The notes under the pieces are model-generated. The model was not told the origin of the DNA and searched no databases. It was given only the letters and a program-made list of their open reading frames with translations. From Lentzea jiangxiensis (GTDB lineage: Bacteria > Actinomycetota > Actinomycetes > Mycobacteriales > Pseudonocardiaceae): DNA of 64,000 bases. Numbering within the stretch: position 1 is the first letter of the stretch; the number at the start of each line of letters is the position of its first letter. Made by a program: the position numbers and the translations under genes. Of this stretch, positions 7,739-15,589 are shown one piece after another. The stretch is taken from the NCBI RefSeq assembly GCF_900104175.1, contig NZ_FNIX01000007.1, positions 124,001-188,000 of the forward strand, read 5' to 3'.

Positions 7739-8892
7739 CGCTCGTCCTGGTACGGCGAGCCACCCGTGACGTTGTCACCCCGGTTGGCGTTCGGCCTCGG
7801 CTGACGCGCGGGCTTGTCGCCGTACTTCTCCTTCAGGCGACCGGCGTGCGTCGGCGGCTTGGCGGTCTCCGGGTCCTGGCGCGACTCCATCTCCTTGCGC
7901 AGCACCGGGACGACCTCCTCGCCGAGCAGGTCGAGCTGGTTCAGCACGGTCTTGAGCGGCAGGCCCGCGTGGTCCATCAGGAACATCTGGCGCTGGTAGT
8001 CGCCGAAGTGCTCGCGGAAGGTCAGCGTCTTGTCGACGACCTCCTGCGGGCTGCCGACCGACAGCGGCGTCTGCTCCATGAAGTCCTCCATCCGCGGCCC
8101 GTGGCCGTAGACGGGGGCCTCGTTGAAGTACGGGCGGAACTCGCTGATCGCGTCCTGCGACCGCTTGGCGATGTACGCCTGGCCGCCGAGGCCGACGACG
8201 GCCTGCTTCTCCGTGCCGTGGCCGTAGTGCGCGTACCGCTGGCGGTAGAACTTGATCAGCCGCATGTAGTGCTCTTTCGGCCAGAAGATGTTGTTCGCGA
8301 AGAAGCCGTCGCCGTAGTAGGCGGCCTGCTCCGCGATCTCCGGCGTGCGGATCGACCCGTGCCACACGAACGGCGGGAGGTCGTCGAGCGGCCGCGGCGT
8401 GGAGGTGAAGCCCTGCAACGGCGTGCGGAACTTGCCCTCCCAGTCCACGACGTCCTCGCGCCACAACCGGTGCAGCAGGTTGTAGTTCTCGAGCGCGAGC
8501 GGCAGGCTCTGCCGGATGTCCTGGCCGAACCACGGGTAGACCGGCGCGGTGTTGCCGCGGCCCAGCATCAGGTCCATGCGGCCCTTCGCCAGGTGCTGCA
8601 GCATCGCGTACTCCTCCGCGATGCGCACCGGGTCGTTGGTGGTGATCAGCGTCGTGGCGGTGCTGACGATCAGCTTGCGGGTCTTCGCCGCGATGTGGCT
8701 CAGCAACGTCGTGGGTGCGGACGAGAAGAAGGGCGGGTTGTGGTGCTCGCCGATGGCGAACACGTCGAGACCGACCTCCTCGGCCTTCTCCGCGATCTGC
8801 ACGATCGCGTCGATGCGCTCGGCCTCGCTGGGGGTCTCGCCGCTCACCGGGTCCCTGGTGATGTCGCTCACCGAGAAGATTCCGAACTGCAC
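7735..8892 (-). CDS. FMN-dependent luciferase-like monooxygenase, CE1758 type
   Basis: A 385-residue class C flavin monooxygenase (bacterial luciferase fold). Visible landmarks are MQFGIFSVSDI at the first strand, VGLDVFAIGEHHNPPF, the repeated TIM-barrel elements STATTLITTNDPVRIAEEYAMLQHLAKGRMDLMLGRG, and a polar C-terminal tail of about 40 residues. Paired with an FMN reductase of the CE1759 type, it matches the conserved CE1758/CE1759 two-component set known from corynebacteria. It would need FMNH2 from that partner and O2. The substrate is unknown. It is the first gene of the operon. Confidence 0.9.
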   Translation of the reverse strand: MQFGIFSVSDITRDPVSGETPSEAERIDAIVQIAEKAEEVGLDVFAIGEHHNPPFFSSAPTTLLSHIAAKTRKLIVSTATTLITTNDPVRIAEEYAMLQHLAKGRMDLMLGRGNTAPVYPWFGQDIRQSLPLALENYNLLHRLWREDVVDWEGKFRTPLQGFTSTPRPLDDLPPFVWHGSIRTPEIAEQAAYYGDGFFANNIFWPKEHYMRLIKFYRQRYAHYGHGTEKQAVVGLGGQAYIAKRSQDAISEFRPYFNEAPVYGHGPRMEDFMEQTPLSVGSPQEVVDKTLTFREHFGDYQRQMFLMDHAGLPLKTVLNQLDLLGEEVVPVLRKEMESRQDPETAKPPTHAGRLKEKYGDKPARQPRPNANRGDNVTGGSPYQDER

Positions 8893-8920
8893 GGTCCCCG
8901 CCTCCTTCGTCCTTCGTGAT

Positions 8921-8936
8921 TAATGCGTTTGCATCT
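8921..8936. promoter_or_regulatory. Candidate MarR operator
   Basis: ATGC-GTTT-GCAT dyad (8923-8934) in an AT-richer patch between the monooxygenase start (8892) and the divergent ABC gene (8982). Position and half-site fit a MarR site; it could affect both directions. Confidence 0.45.
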
Positions 8937-8981
8937 ACCCTAACGCCTGGGTGCGCGATCCATTCCCGATACCCTGATCAC

Positions 8982-9587
8982 ATGTCGCTGGCCGTGGGGG
9001 ACGCCGGCTTCGGCTACGGCCCGGTTCCCCTCTTCTCGGGTTTGTCGTTCAACGTGGCACCCGGTGAGGCCGTTGCCGTCGTGGGCGCGAACGGCGCCGG
9101 CAAGTCGACGCTGCTGCGGTGCCTGGCCGGGGCCGAGGTGCTGGACTCGGGGAGCGTGCTGATCGGCGGCGCGTCCCTGGACGAGTCGTCAGCCGCGTTC
9201 CGGACCGCCGTCGCGTCCCTGCTCGACGACGCCGACCACTTCCCGGACCTGTCCGTCGTCGAACACCTGCGGCTGCTGGCCTCGCTGCACTCCTCGCCCT
9301 TCGACGTGCTGGCGCTGCTGGAGGAGGTCGGGCTGGCCGCGGTGGCCGACCAGCTGCCGCCGACGCTCTCGTCGGGACAGCGGCACCGGCTCGGCCTGGC
9401 CTCCTGCTTCGTCCGCCCGCGGTCGGTGCTGGTGCTCGACGAACCGGAGCAGCGCCTCGACGCGTCCGGTCGCGCCTGGTTGCGCTCCCGGCTGCTGGCC
9501 GAGAAGGCCGCCGGGGTGGCGGTGGTCTTCGCGTCGCACGACCAGGAGCTGGTGGAGGCGGTGGCGTGCCGGACCGTGGTGCTGTGA
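8982..9587 (+). CDS. ABC transporter ATP-binding protein
   Basis: A 201-residue single nucleotide-binding domain: Walker A GANGAGKST (about 37-45), Q-loop region, signature LSSGQRHRLGLASCF, Walker B VLVLDEPEQRLD and switch His in FASHDQ. The signature is the variant LSSGQ. It is short for the family and lacks a C-terminal extension, as in actinobacterial exporters for peptides or lantibiotic immunity. The ATG at 8982 has TACCCT about 6 bases upstream and no Shine-Dalgarno, so the transcript may be leaderless. It overlaps the permease gene by 4 bases. Confidence 0.9.
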   Translation: MSLAVGDAGFGYGPVPLFSGLSFNVAPGEAVAVVGANGAGKSTLLRCLAGAEVLDSGSVLIGGASLDESSAAFRTAVASLLDDADHFPDLSVVEHLRLLASLHSSPFDVLALLEEVGLAAVADQLPPTLSSGQRHRLGLASCFVRPRSVLVLDEPEQRLDASGRAWLRSRLLAEKAAGVAVVFASHDQELVEAVACRTVVL

Positions 9588-10879
9588 CGGCGGTCCGGCG
9601 CCGGTTGCGAGCGCCGGTGCCGTGGCGCGTCAGGGTCGTCCGCGCCTACCCGCTGCTGGTCAACGTCTCGATCACCGGCCTCGTCGGAGCCGGGTGGGCT
9701 TCCGCCGGCCTCTCCGGGGCGGGGCGGCCGGGAAGTGCGTGGGTCGCGCTCTGGTTGTCGGTGCTGGCCGCTGCCGTGCTGCTGAAGGTGCTGCTCGCGG
9801 TCGGGCCGGTGTTCGCCGGAGCCGACCGGCTGTTCTGGGTGTTCAGCTCTCCGGTGCCGCGCGGGGAACTGCTGCGGCCCCGGTTGGCCTGGCTGCTCGC
9901 GGGCGGCGCCGCGGCAGGCGCCGTGTGGCCCGCGGTGGTGTCCGGTGTGGTGGGTACCGTCCTCCCGCCGTTCGTCGCCGTGGGGATCGGGGCTGCCGCC
10001 GGGGTGGCGGTGGTGGCTGTCGCCGTGGTGCTGCAGCGCGTGCGGGTTCGTCCGCAGAGGTGGTTGAGCGTGCTGGCCGGCGTCGCGGTGCCGGCGTTGT
10101 TCATGCCGCCGGACTGGGACGTCCGGGAGCCCGCGTCCGGCGTGGTCGCGGTCGCGTGGGCGGTGGCGATCACCCTCGCGGGCGTCGCTCTCGAGTCGGT
10201 GCGCCACTTGCGGCGGTTCGACCTCGCGGCGGGCGCGGTCCTCGCCGGGGTCGCGCGGGTCTCGGTGAGCTGGTTCGACCTCGCCCTGCTCGGCGCGATC
10301 CTCGCCGAACGCCGTGCGCGCGCCCTCGGCCGCGTGAAGTCCGCGCGGTTGCGAGGCTCTCGTCTCGTGGTGCTGGTCTGGAGTGACGTCCTGCGCCTGC
10401 GCCGCAGCCCGAACGCCCTGCTGGTCTGGGCGGCCCTGCTCCCCGTCCCCGGACTCGTGGCACTGGGCGGCGAGGTCGAGGTCGTCGCGGCCGTCCACCT
10501 CGTCGCCGCGTTCCTCGCCACCGACCGGCTCGCCGCGGGCTTGAAGTCCGTGTGCCGCTCACCCGCGCTGCGCCGCGCCCTGGGCCTGCCGGACCGGACG
10601 CTGCGCCTGGCGCACCTCGCGTTCCCCGCGGCCGGTGCCGTGCTGTGGTGCGCGGTGACGACCGCGATCACCCCGCACGTGACCGTGCTCAACGGAGTCG
10701 TCTCGGCGGTGGGCGCGGTCGCGGCCGTATATCGGATCGCGACGCGGCCGCCGGTCGACTACGGTGCCGCGATCGTGAGCGTCGGGTTCTACGGACCGGC
10801 GCCGCTGGGGCTGGTCGTGCAGCTGAGTCGTGGCCCGGCGCTGCTGGCCGTGCTCGCGGTGGCGCAGACGGCGTTGTGA
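9584..10879 (+). CDS. ABC transporter permease (integral membrane)
   Basis: A 431-residue multi-spanning membrane protein starting at GTG 9584, within the stop of the ATPase gene. Many hydrophobic segments are visible, for example LVNVSITGLVGAG, VALWLSVLAAAVLLKVLLAVG, VGIGAAAGVAVVAVAVVL, LLVWAALLPVPGLVALG and LLAVLAVAQTAL. It has no similarity I can name beyond membrane components of actinobacterial ABC exporters (DUF6297-like in size). Translational coupling to the ATPase makes it the cognate permease. Substrate unknown. Confidence 0.8.
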   Translation: MTAVRRRLRAPVPWRVRVVRAYPLLVNVSITGLVGAGWASAGLSGAGRPGSAWVALWLSVLAAAVLLKVLLAVGPVFAGADRLFWVFSSPVPRGELLRPRLAWLLAGGAAAGAVWPAVVSGVVGTVLPPFVAVGIGAAAGVAVVAVAVVLQRVRVRPQRWLSVLAGVAVPALFMPPDWDVREPASGVVAVAWAVAITLAGVALESVRHLRRFDLAAGAVLAGVARVSVSWFDLALLGAILAERRARALGRVKSARLRGSRLVVLVWSDVLRLRRSPNALLVWAALLPVPGLVALGGEVEVVAAVHLVAAFLATDRLAAGLKSVCRSPALRRALGLPDRTLRLAHLAFPAAGAVLWCAVTTAITPHVTVLNGVVSAVGAVAAVYRIATRPPVDYGAAIVSVGFYGPAPLGLVVQLSRGPALLAVLAVAQTAL

Positions 10880-10914
10880 GGCAAGGGGGACGGACGTGCA
10901 CGCGGGGAGCTTGA

Positions 10915-11420
10915 GCTGCACGGGGGCAAGGTGTAATCGCAGCCGATGCTGACGCCGGCTGGACGCACTCCTCGCCGCCCTCCGCGCCTTTCGAGGTGGT
11001 GGAGGTGGAGGAGGAGTACGTGGTCGACGACGACGCGTTGCACATCGGCGACGGCTGGATCAGCGGGCCGGGCAACTGGCACCGCGACCGCGACGAGAGG
11101 ATGCGGCGCGCACCCGCCGGTCAGGAGGGGTTCCAGTCGACGTACCAGCCGCTCGCGGAGGTCGACCTCGTGTTCGAGGAGGACCTGCCGATCGCGCCGG
11201 AGCCCGTGCGGATCGCCGGCACCACCCTGCTCGCGGCGAGCAGGGAGCTGTCGCTCGCGTGGAAGGTGCAGTGGCTCGCGACCGACATGTGGCCGCAGGT
11301 CAAGGACCTCCACGACACCGCGCTGCTCGTCGGTCACGCCACCGTCGACACCGCCGTGGTGCGGGAGCTGATCAGGCCGGAGGGGGCACGACACGGACGG
11401 GTTCGGACCGGAGCCGGTGG
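10915..11420 (+). pseudogene. Remnant of an AbiEii-type nucleotidyltransferase gene
   Basis: The frame from 10915 carries GWISGPGNWHRDRDER..., LAEVDLVFEEDLP and LSLAWKVQWLATDMWPQVKDLHDTALL. The last stretch matches the C-terminal part of actinobacterial AbiEii/AbiGii-type nucleotidyltransferases (LSLAWKLLWL.TDM.PQGKDLYDA pattern). The N-terminal nucleotidyltransferase motif (GSxxL...D.D) is absent, no convincing start exists, and after about 11395 the coherent sequence (DTDGFGPEPVARPGD) moves to another frame. It is therefore a 5'-truncated and frameshifted fragment of a toxin-antitoxin or abortive-infection gene. Confidence 0.6.
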
Positions 11421-11489
11421 CGCGCCCCGGCGACGTCGACCGGGGAACGCGCCGTCCGAGCTGCCGGTCATCAAAGCGACGAACCCGCC

Positions 11490-11511
11490 CTGCCGCGGCG
11501 GATCGCGGCAG
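11490..11511 (-). terminator. Candidate terminator of the DJ-1/PfpI gene
   Basis: 8-bp perfect stem CTGCCGCG / CGCGGCAG with a 6-nt loop, 7 bases beyond the stop of the - strand gene at 11519. Confidence 0.5.
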
Positions 11512-11518
11512 CGCCTCG

Positions 11519-12178
11519 TCAGGCGAGCAGGGAGGCGACCCGCTCCGCGGTGGCCACGGTGGACTGCGGGTTCTGACCCGTCACGAGCCTGCCGTCCACG
11601 ACCACCGTGCTCGACCACGGCTCACCCGTGCGCAGCCGCGCGCCCAGTTCCGCCAGCCGTCCGGCGACCGAGTAGGGGACGTCCAGGCCGCCCTGGCGCT
11701 CCTCCTCGTCGCTGAACACCGCCATCTCCTTGCCGGCGAAGACGAACGTGCCGTCCTCGCGGACCGCGCTGAGCAGCCCGGCCGGCCCGTGGCACAGCGC
11801 CGCGACGAGCTTGCCGCCGTCGTGGAACGCCGCGAGCAGGCCGCCGAGCGTCGCGTCGGAAGCCAGGTCCGCCATCGGGCCGTGACCGCCGGGCAGGTAG
11901 ACCGCGTCGAAGTCGGCGGCCCGCACCGACGACAGCGACACCGGGGCGCGCAGGTCCTCCAGTGAGGCGACGGCCTCGTCGAACGTGCCGTCGAGGCTCG
12001 CCTTGTCCACGGTCGGCACGACACCGCCCGGCGTCGCCAGCGTGACCTCGACGCCCGCCTCGCGCAGCACGCGCACCGACTCGACGACCTCCTCGGCCCA
12101 GAACCCCGTGGGGTGGCTCGTGCCGTCCGCCAGGGTGAGGGAATCGGCGGCGGACACGACCATCAGTAGCTTCTTCAT
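11519..12178 (-). CDS. DJ-1/PfpI family protein (Hsp31-like, class I amidotransferase fold)
   Basis: A 219-residue protein with the nucleophile elbow AALCHGPAGLL (Cys near residue 129) and the acidic partner in FWAEEVVESV, plus YLPGGHGPMADL. This arrangement is that of the Hsp31-like glyoxalase III / chaperone branch, whose members detoxify methylglyoxal or repair glycated residues. It diverges from a LysR gene across only 55 bp, suggesting joint control. The ATG at 12178 is well placed (MKKLLMVVSAAD). Confidence 0.88.
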   Translation of the reverse strand: MKKLLMVVSAADSLTLADGTSHPTGFWAEEVVESVRVLREAGVEVTLATPGGVVPTVDKASLDGTFDEAVASLEDLRAPVSLSSVRAADFDAVYLPGGHGPMADLASDATLGGLLAAFHDGGKLVAALCHGPAGLLSAVREDGTFVFAGKEMAVFSDEEERQGGLDVPYSVAGRLAELGARLRTGEPWSSTVVVDGRLVTGQNPQSTVATAERVASLLA

Positions 12179-12221
12179 GCGTCCAGGACATCACAGATCC
12201 GCAGAACTTGTCGGCGGAGCT

Positions 12222-12235
12222 ATAAGCTGCCTTAT
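12222..12235. promoter_or_regulatory. Candidate LysR autoregulatory dyad
   Basis: ATAAG-CTGC-CTTAT dyad in the 55-bp gap between the divergent PfpI and LysR genes, touching the LysR start codon (12234). Typical size and place for a LysR box; inferred only. Confidence 0.4.
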
Positions 12236-13127
12236 GGCTGACGGCTTGACGGACCTCGATTTGCTCGCGACGTTCCTGGAGATCCACCGCAGCGGCTCCC
12301 TCACCGCCGCGGCCGCCCGGCGCGGGCTCACCCAGCCCGCCGTGAGCGGCCAGCTCGCCAGGCTGGAGAAGCACCTGGGCCAGCCGCTGTTCGTCCGGGG
12401 AAGCCGTGGCGTCACGCCCACGCCCCGCGCCGACGAGCTCGCGCGGCGGGTGGGGCAGCACGTCGACCAGCTCAGGACGGCGCTGGATCCCGAACCGGGG
12501 CTCGACGGCACCGTGCGGATCGGGGGAGCGGCGGAGTTCCTGACCGTCCGCGGCCTGCCCGCGCTCGCCCCGCTGACCCGGCGCGGACTCCGGTTCGACG
12601 TCGTGTTCGGCCTGGCCGGGGACCTGCTCGCCTCGCTGCGGGCCGGGCAGCTCGACGTCGTGCTGTCCTCGGTGCGGCCGCCGGCCGGGTTCACCGCGAT
12701 CCCGCTCACCGACGAGGAGTTCCTGCTGGTCGGCCCGCCGCTGCTGGCCAGGACCGTGGACCCGGACCTGCTCGCGCGGGACCCGGCGCGCGCCCTCGAG
12801 CACCTGCCGCTCGTCGCCTACTCCGACGACCTGCCGATCATCCGCCGCTACTGGCGCAGCGAGTTCGGCAGGCGCCCGCGCGCCACGACCGCGATGACGG
12901 TTCCGGACCTGCGCGGGGTGCTGGCGGCGGTGATCGCCGGTGCCGGGGTCTCCGCCCTGCCGCGCTACCTCGCCGAACCCGCGCTGGCCGCCGGTTCGGT
13001 CGAGCAGCTGCACCACCCGGAGGTGCCGCCGCTCAACACCCTCTACGTCGTCACCCGCGGAGCGACGACCCCGGCCGTCGACGCCGTCGTGGACCACCTG
13101 CGCTCCCGCGACTGGGGTGGCCTGTAA
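12234..13127 (+). CDS. LysR-family transcriptional regulator
   Basis: A 297-residue LTTR. The N-terminal winged HTH reads DLDLLATFLEIHRSGSLTAAAARRGLTQPAVSGQLARLEKHLGQPLFVRGSRGVTPT (about 6-62). It is followed by the linker helix and a periplasmic-binding-like effector domain with the strand VVLSSVRPPAGF. The divergent neighbour (DJ-1/PfpI) across a short promoter is the likely target. The start ATG 12234 is chosen over upstream options because the HTH follows directly. Confidence 0.9.
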   Translation: MADGLTDLDLLATFLEIHRSGSLTAAAARRGLTQPAVSGQLARLEKHLGQPLFVRGSRGVTPTPRADELARRVGQHVDQLRTALDPEPGLDGTVRIGGAAEFLTVRGLPALAPLTRRGLRFDVVFGLAGDLLASLRAGQLDVVLSSVRPPAGFTAIPLTDEEFLLVGPPLLARTVDPDLLARDPARALEHLPLVAYSDDLPIIRRYWRSEFGRRPRATTAMTVPDLRGVLAAVIAGAGVSALPRYLAEPALAAGSVEQLHHPEVPPLNTLYVVTRGATTPAVDAVVDHLRSRDWGGL

Positions 13128-13140
13128 CGGTCCACAGTGG

Positions 13141-13800
13141 TCAGATGCTGCGGAGCACCGAGACGACGACGCCGAGGATCACGGCCTTGTCGCCGTCGAT
13201 CACGGGGTAGGCCGCGTTGCGCGGCTCGAGGTGCACGTGACCGCCGCGGCGCTGGTACACCTTGACCGTCGCCTCCTCCTCGATCATCGCGGCCACGATC
13301 TGCCCGTTGTAGGCCTCGTGCGTCTGGCGCACCACCACGGTGTCGCCGTCGCAGATCGCCGCGTCGATCATCGAGTCACCGCGCACGCGCAGCGCGAACA
13401 CGTTGCTGCCGCGCCCTACCAACCCGCGCGGCAGGTGCAGCACCTCGTCCACGTGCTCGATGGCGGAGATCGGGGCGCCGGCGGCGATGTCGCCGACGAC
13501 CGGCACCGAGATCGAGTCACTCGCGCCCCGCCCCGGCACGACCGGCGCCCCGCTGAGGAACACCCGCACGTCCATCGGCCGCGTCACGGAACCGCCGCGC
13601 TTGAGAAAACCCTTGTCCTCCAACGCCGCCAGGTGCTTCGACACGCTGGACGACGACTTCAGCCCAACCGCCTCGCCGATCTCGCGGGTGCTGGGGGAGT
13701 AGCCGTGCTCGACGACCCAGTCCCGGATGGCGACCAGGATCTTCTGCTGGCGCTCCGGCAGCACCGTCGTGTCGAGCTCAAGATCGTCGTAGGCGGTCAT
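13141..13800 (-). CDS. LexA-like repressor / self-cleaving protease
   Basis: A 219-residue LexA-family protein. The N-terminal winged HTH (about 14-75) is QQKILVAIRDWVVEHGYSPS then REIGEAVGLKSSSSVSKHLAALEDKG. The cleavage site is Ala107-Gly108 in GDIAAGAP. The S24 catalytic dyad is Ser143 (GDSMI) and Lys180 (ATVKVY). It should self-cleave when stimulated by RecA filaments. However, the upstream region contains no GAAC-N4-GTTC SOS box, which the autoregulated lexA of actinobacteria normally has, so this may be a LexA paralogue with another regulon. Three GATCGGG repeats occupy the shared promoter instead. Confidence 0.85.
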   Translation of the reverse strand: MTAYDDLELDTTVLPERQQKILVAIRDWVVEHGYSPSTREIGEAVGLKSSSSVSKHLAALEDKGFLKRGGSVTRPMDVRVFLSGAPVVPGRGASDSISVPVVGDIAAGAPISAIEHVDEVLHLPRGLVGRGSNVFALRVRGDSMIDAAICDGDTVVVRQTHEAYNGQIVAAMIEEEATVKVYQRRGGHVHLEPRNAAYPVIDGDKAVILGVVVSVLRSI

Positions 13801-13814
13801 CGGGCGATAGTAGT

Positions 13815-13854
13815 GATCGGGACGCGCGACACGATCGGGTGGCTGTCGATCGGG
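13815..13854. repeat. Three GATCGGG direct repeats in the LexA-like / sigma factor intergenic region
   Basis: GATCGGG occurs at 13815-13821, 13833-13839 and 13848-13854 (spacings 18 and 15) just upstream of the LexA-like start (13800). They are candidate regulator half-sites; the binding protein is unknown. Confidence 0.45.
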
Positions 13855-13886
13855 AACGCTCCGGGGTCCTGCGGTCAGGTGGGGAT

Positions 13887-14480
13887 GTGCGAAGCGACGT
13901 GGCGCCGGTGGCGCTGAAACCCGAGACGAGGGCGCCCGCGGTGCTGGACGAGGCCGCACTGCTGGCGCTGTACGAGACGACGGCCGAGCGGCTGCACCGC
14001 TACGTGGCCAGGCGGGTCGGTGCCGACACCGCGCAGGACGTGGTCTCCGAGGCGTTCCTCGTGCTGTGGGACCAGCGGGCCGGGCAGGTCTACGAGGCCG
14101 ATGCCGTGCGCGCGTGGCTCTACGGCGTGGCGACGAACCTGTTGCGCGGTCACGTGCGGGCCGAGGAACGCAAGCTGCGGGCGTGGAGCAAGGAGCACGC
14201 CGCCCGCACCGACGAGGCCGACATCGGTGACCGGGCGAGTGCGGCGGCGGACGCCGAGGTGCTCGCCGGTCCGCTGACCGCGTGGCTCGCCGAACTGCGG
14301 ATCGAGGAACGCGAGGTGTTGCTGTTGCACGCCTGGGCGGACTTCACGCCGACCGAGATCGCCGTGGCGCTCGACGTCCCGGTGGCCACCGTCCGCACCA
14401 GGCTGCACCGCGGCCGCGCCCGGCTGCGCACCCGTCTCGCCGCCACCGACCACGACTCCAGCGAGGAAAGCGATGCCTGA
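13887..14480 (+). CDS. ECF-type RNA polymerase sigma factor
   Basis: A sigma-70 family protein of about 197 residues. Region 2 is LALYETTAERLHRYVARRVGADTAQDVVSEAFLVLWDQ...VRAWLYGVATNLLRGHVRAEERK. Region 4 is LRIEEREVLLLHAWADFTPTEIAVALDVPVATVRTRLHRGRARLR, with the usual HTH. The start is uncertain: GTG 13887 follows GGTGGGGA closely, while GTG 13839 would give a longer N-terminus. It overlaps the next gene by 8 bases, and that gene is the likely membrane regulator, so the two form a sigma / control pair. Confidence 0.9.
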   Translation: MRSDVAPVALKPETRAPAVLDEAALLALYETTAERLHRYVARRVGADTAQDVVSEAFLVLWDQRAGQVYEADAVRAWLYGVATNLLRGHVRAEERKLRAWSKEHAARTDEADIGDRASAAADAEVLAGPLTAWLAELRIEEREVLLLHAWADFTPTEIAVALDVPVATVRTRLHRGRARLRTRLAATDHDSSEESDA

Positions 14481-15510
14481 GCCCACCAAGTCCGAGACCC
14501 TCGACCGCGTGCTCGACGCCGCCCTGGCCCGTGCCGGTGCCGAACCTGTCCGGTTCGACGTGGCGGCGGGCAGGATCGCGCTGGCGGCCGCTCTGGCGGA
14601 CCGCACGTCCGGGAGGCCGCGCCGCCGCACCCGCTGGCTCGCCGCCGCGGCCGCCGTCACGGTGCTGACCGGCGCGGGTCTGGCGGCCTCCACCGTCGAC
14701 CTCACCGGCGGCGGGAACGCCGCGACAGCCGCCGAGGAGCTGACCAGGGCCGCCGACCTCGCTTCCCGCGTGGTCGAACGCCCGGTCGGTCCCGGCCAGT
14801 TCCGCTACGTGCGCAGCAGGTACGAGGGGATCACCACCGGGGCCGGTCCCGGGGAGGCGACCCACACCGACCTGACGCAGGAGGAGTGGGTGCCCGCCGA
14901 CCGGCGCGACGAGTGGCTGTTCCGCAACGAGATCAACTCGGTGCGGTGGCTGGAGGGCCACGAGGGCCAGGGGCAGCCGCAGGCGGGCACGTCGTTCGAG
15001 GACGGCCAGGAGTTCCGCGGCAGGTGCGGCAGGTACCCCTACTTCGCCGAGGGACAGCCGGACCGCTGCACCGCGGGCTCGTTCGGCAACCCGACGCCGG
15101 AGTTCGTCGCGGCGTTGCCGGAGGACCCGGCGGCGTTGCTGGACGAGTTGAGGAAGGCCGGCGGCACCGGCGACGCGGGCGCGCTGGTGGAAGCGGGCGA
15201 AGCGCTCGGGTCGGGGGAGTACCCGGCCCGGGTGCGCGCGACGATCTTCCGCGCCCTCGCCCTGCTGCCGGGACTGGTCGTGACCGAGAAGAGGGCGAAC
15301 CTCGACGGCAAGGAGGGCGTCGCGCTCGGCCTGAAGCACTTCGACGACTTCACCGAGATGATCATCGACCCGGACAACGGCGACTACATCGGTCGCCGAG
15401 AGACCGTCGCCGTGGACCTGCCGCACGACCAGGGCGGTCTGGAGAAGGGCACCGTCCGCAGTTCGTCCGCCGTGACCACCAAGGTCGTCAGCTCCCTGGG
15501 CGCCCGATAA
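14473..15510 (+). CDS. CU044_5270-type membrane protein, putative partner of the ECF sigma factor
   Basis: A 345-residue protein. A cytoplasmic N-terminus of about 50 residues rich in Arg (RPRRRTRW) is followed by one TM helix (LAAAAAVTVLTGAGLAAST, about 56-75) and a large extracytoplasmic domain with RYVRSRYEGITTG and a Cys pair region (GRCGRYPYFAEGQPDRC). This layout is that of the actinobacterial CU044_5270 family, regularly encoded right behind ECF sigma factors. An anti-sigma role is plausible but no zinc-binding anti-sigma motif is visible. The ATG at 14473 overlaps the sigma factor's 3' end. Confidence 0.75.
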   Translation: MPEPTKSETLDRVLDAALARAGAEPVRFDVAAGRIALAAALADRTSGRPRRRTRWLAAAAAVTVLTGAGLAASTVDLTGGGNAATAAEELTRAADLASRVVERPVGPGQFRYVRSRYEGITTGAGPGEATHTDLTQEEWVPADRRDEWLFRNEINSVRWLEGHEGQGQPQAGTSFEDGQEFRGRCGRYPYFAEGQPDRCTAGSFGNPTPEFVAALPEDPAALLDELRKAGGTGDAGALVEAGEALGSGEYPARVRATIFRALALLPGLVVTEKRANLDGKEGVALGLKHFDDFTEMIIDPDNGDYIGRRETVAVDLPHDQGGLEKGTVRSSSAVTTKVVSSLGAR

Positions 15511-15522
15511 CTCGCAACCCTG

Positions 15523-15565
15523 GAGTTGCACATTGTTCCGGGAATGTGCAACTCTGAGGTTGCAC
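15523..15565. promoter_or_regulatory. Nested inverted repeats built on TTGCAC
   Basis: A 12-bp stem GAGTTGCACATT / AATGTGCAACTC (15523-15534 with 15543-15554, 8-nt loop) shares its right arm with a second dyad, GTGCAAC-6-GTTGCAC (15546-15565). It may terminate the upstream gene and also serve as operator for the SRPBCC gene starting at 15590. Confidence 0.55.
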
Positions 15566-15589
15566 TTATTCGCGGACCTGGGAGTTGTC

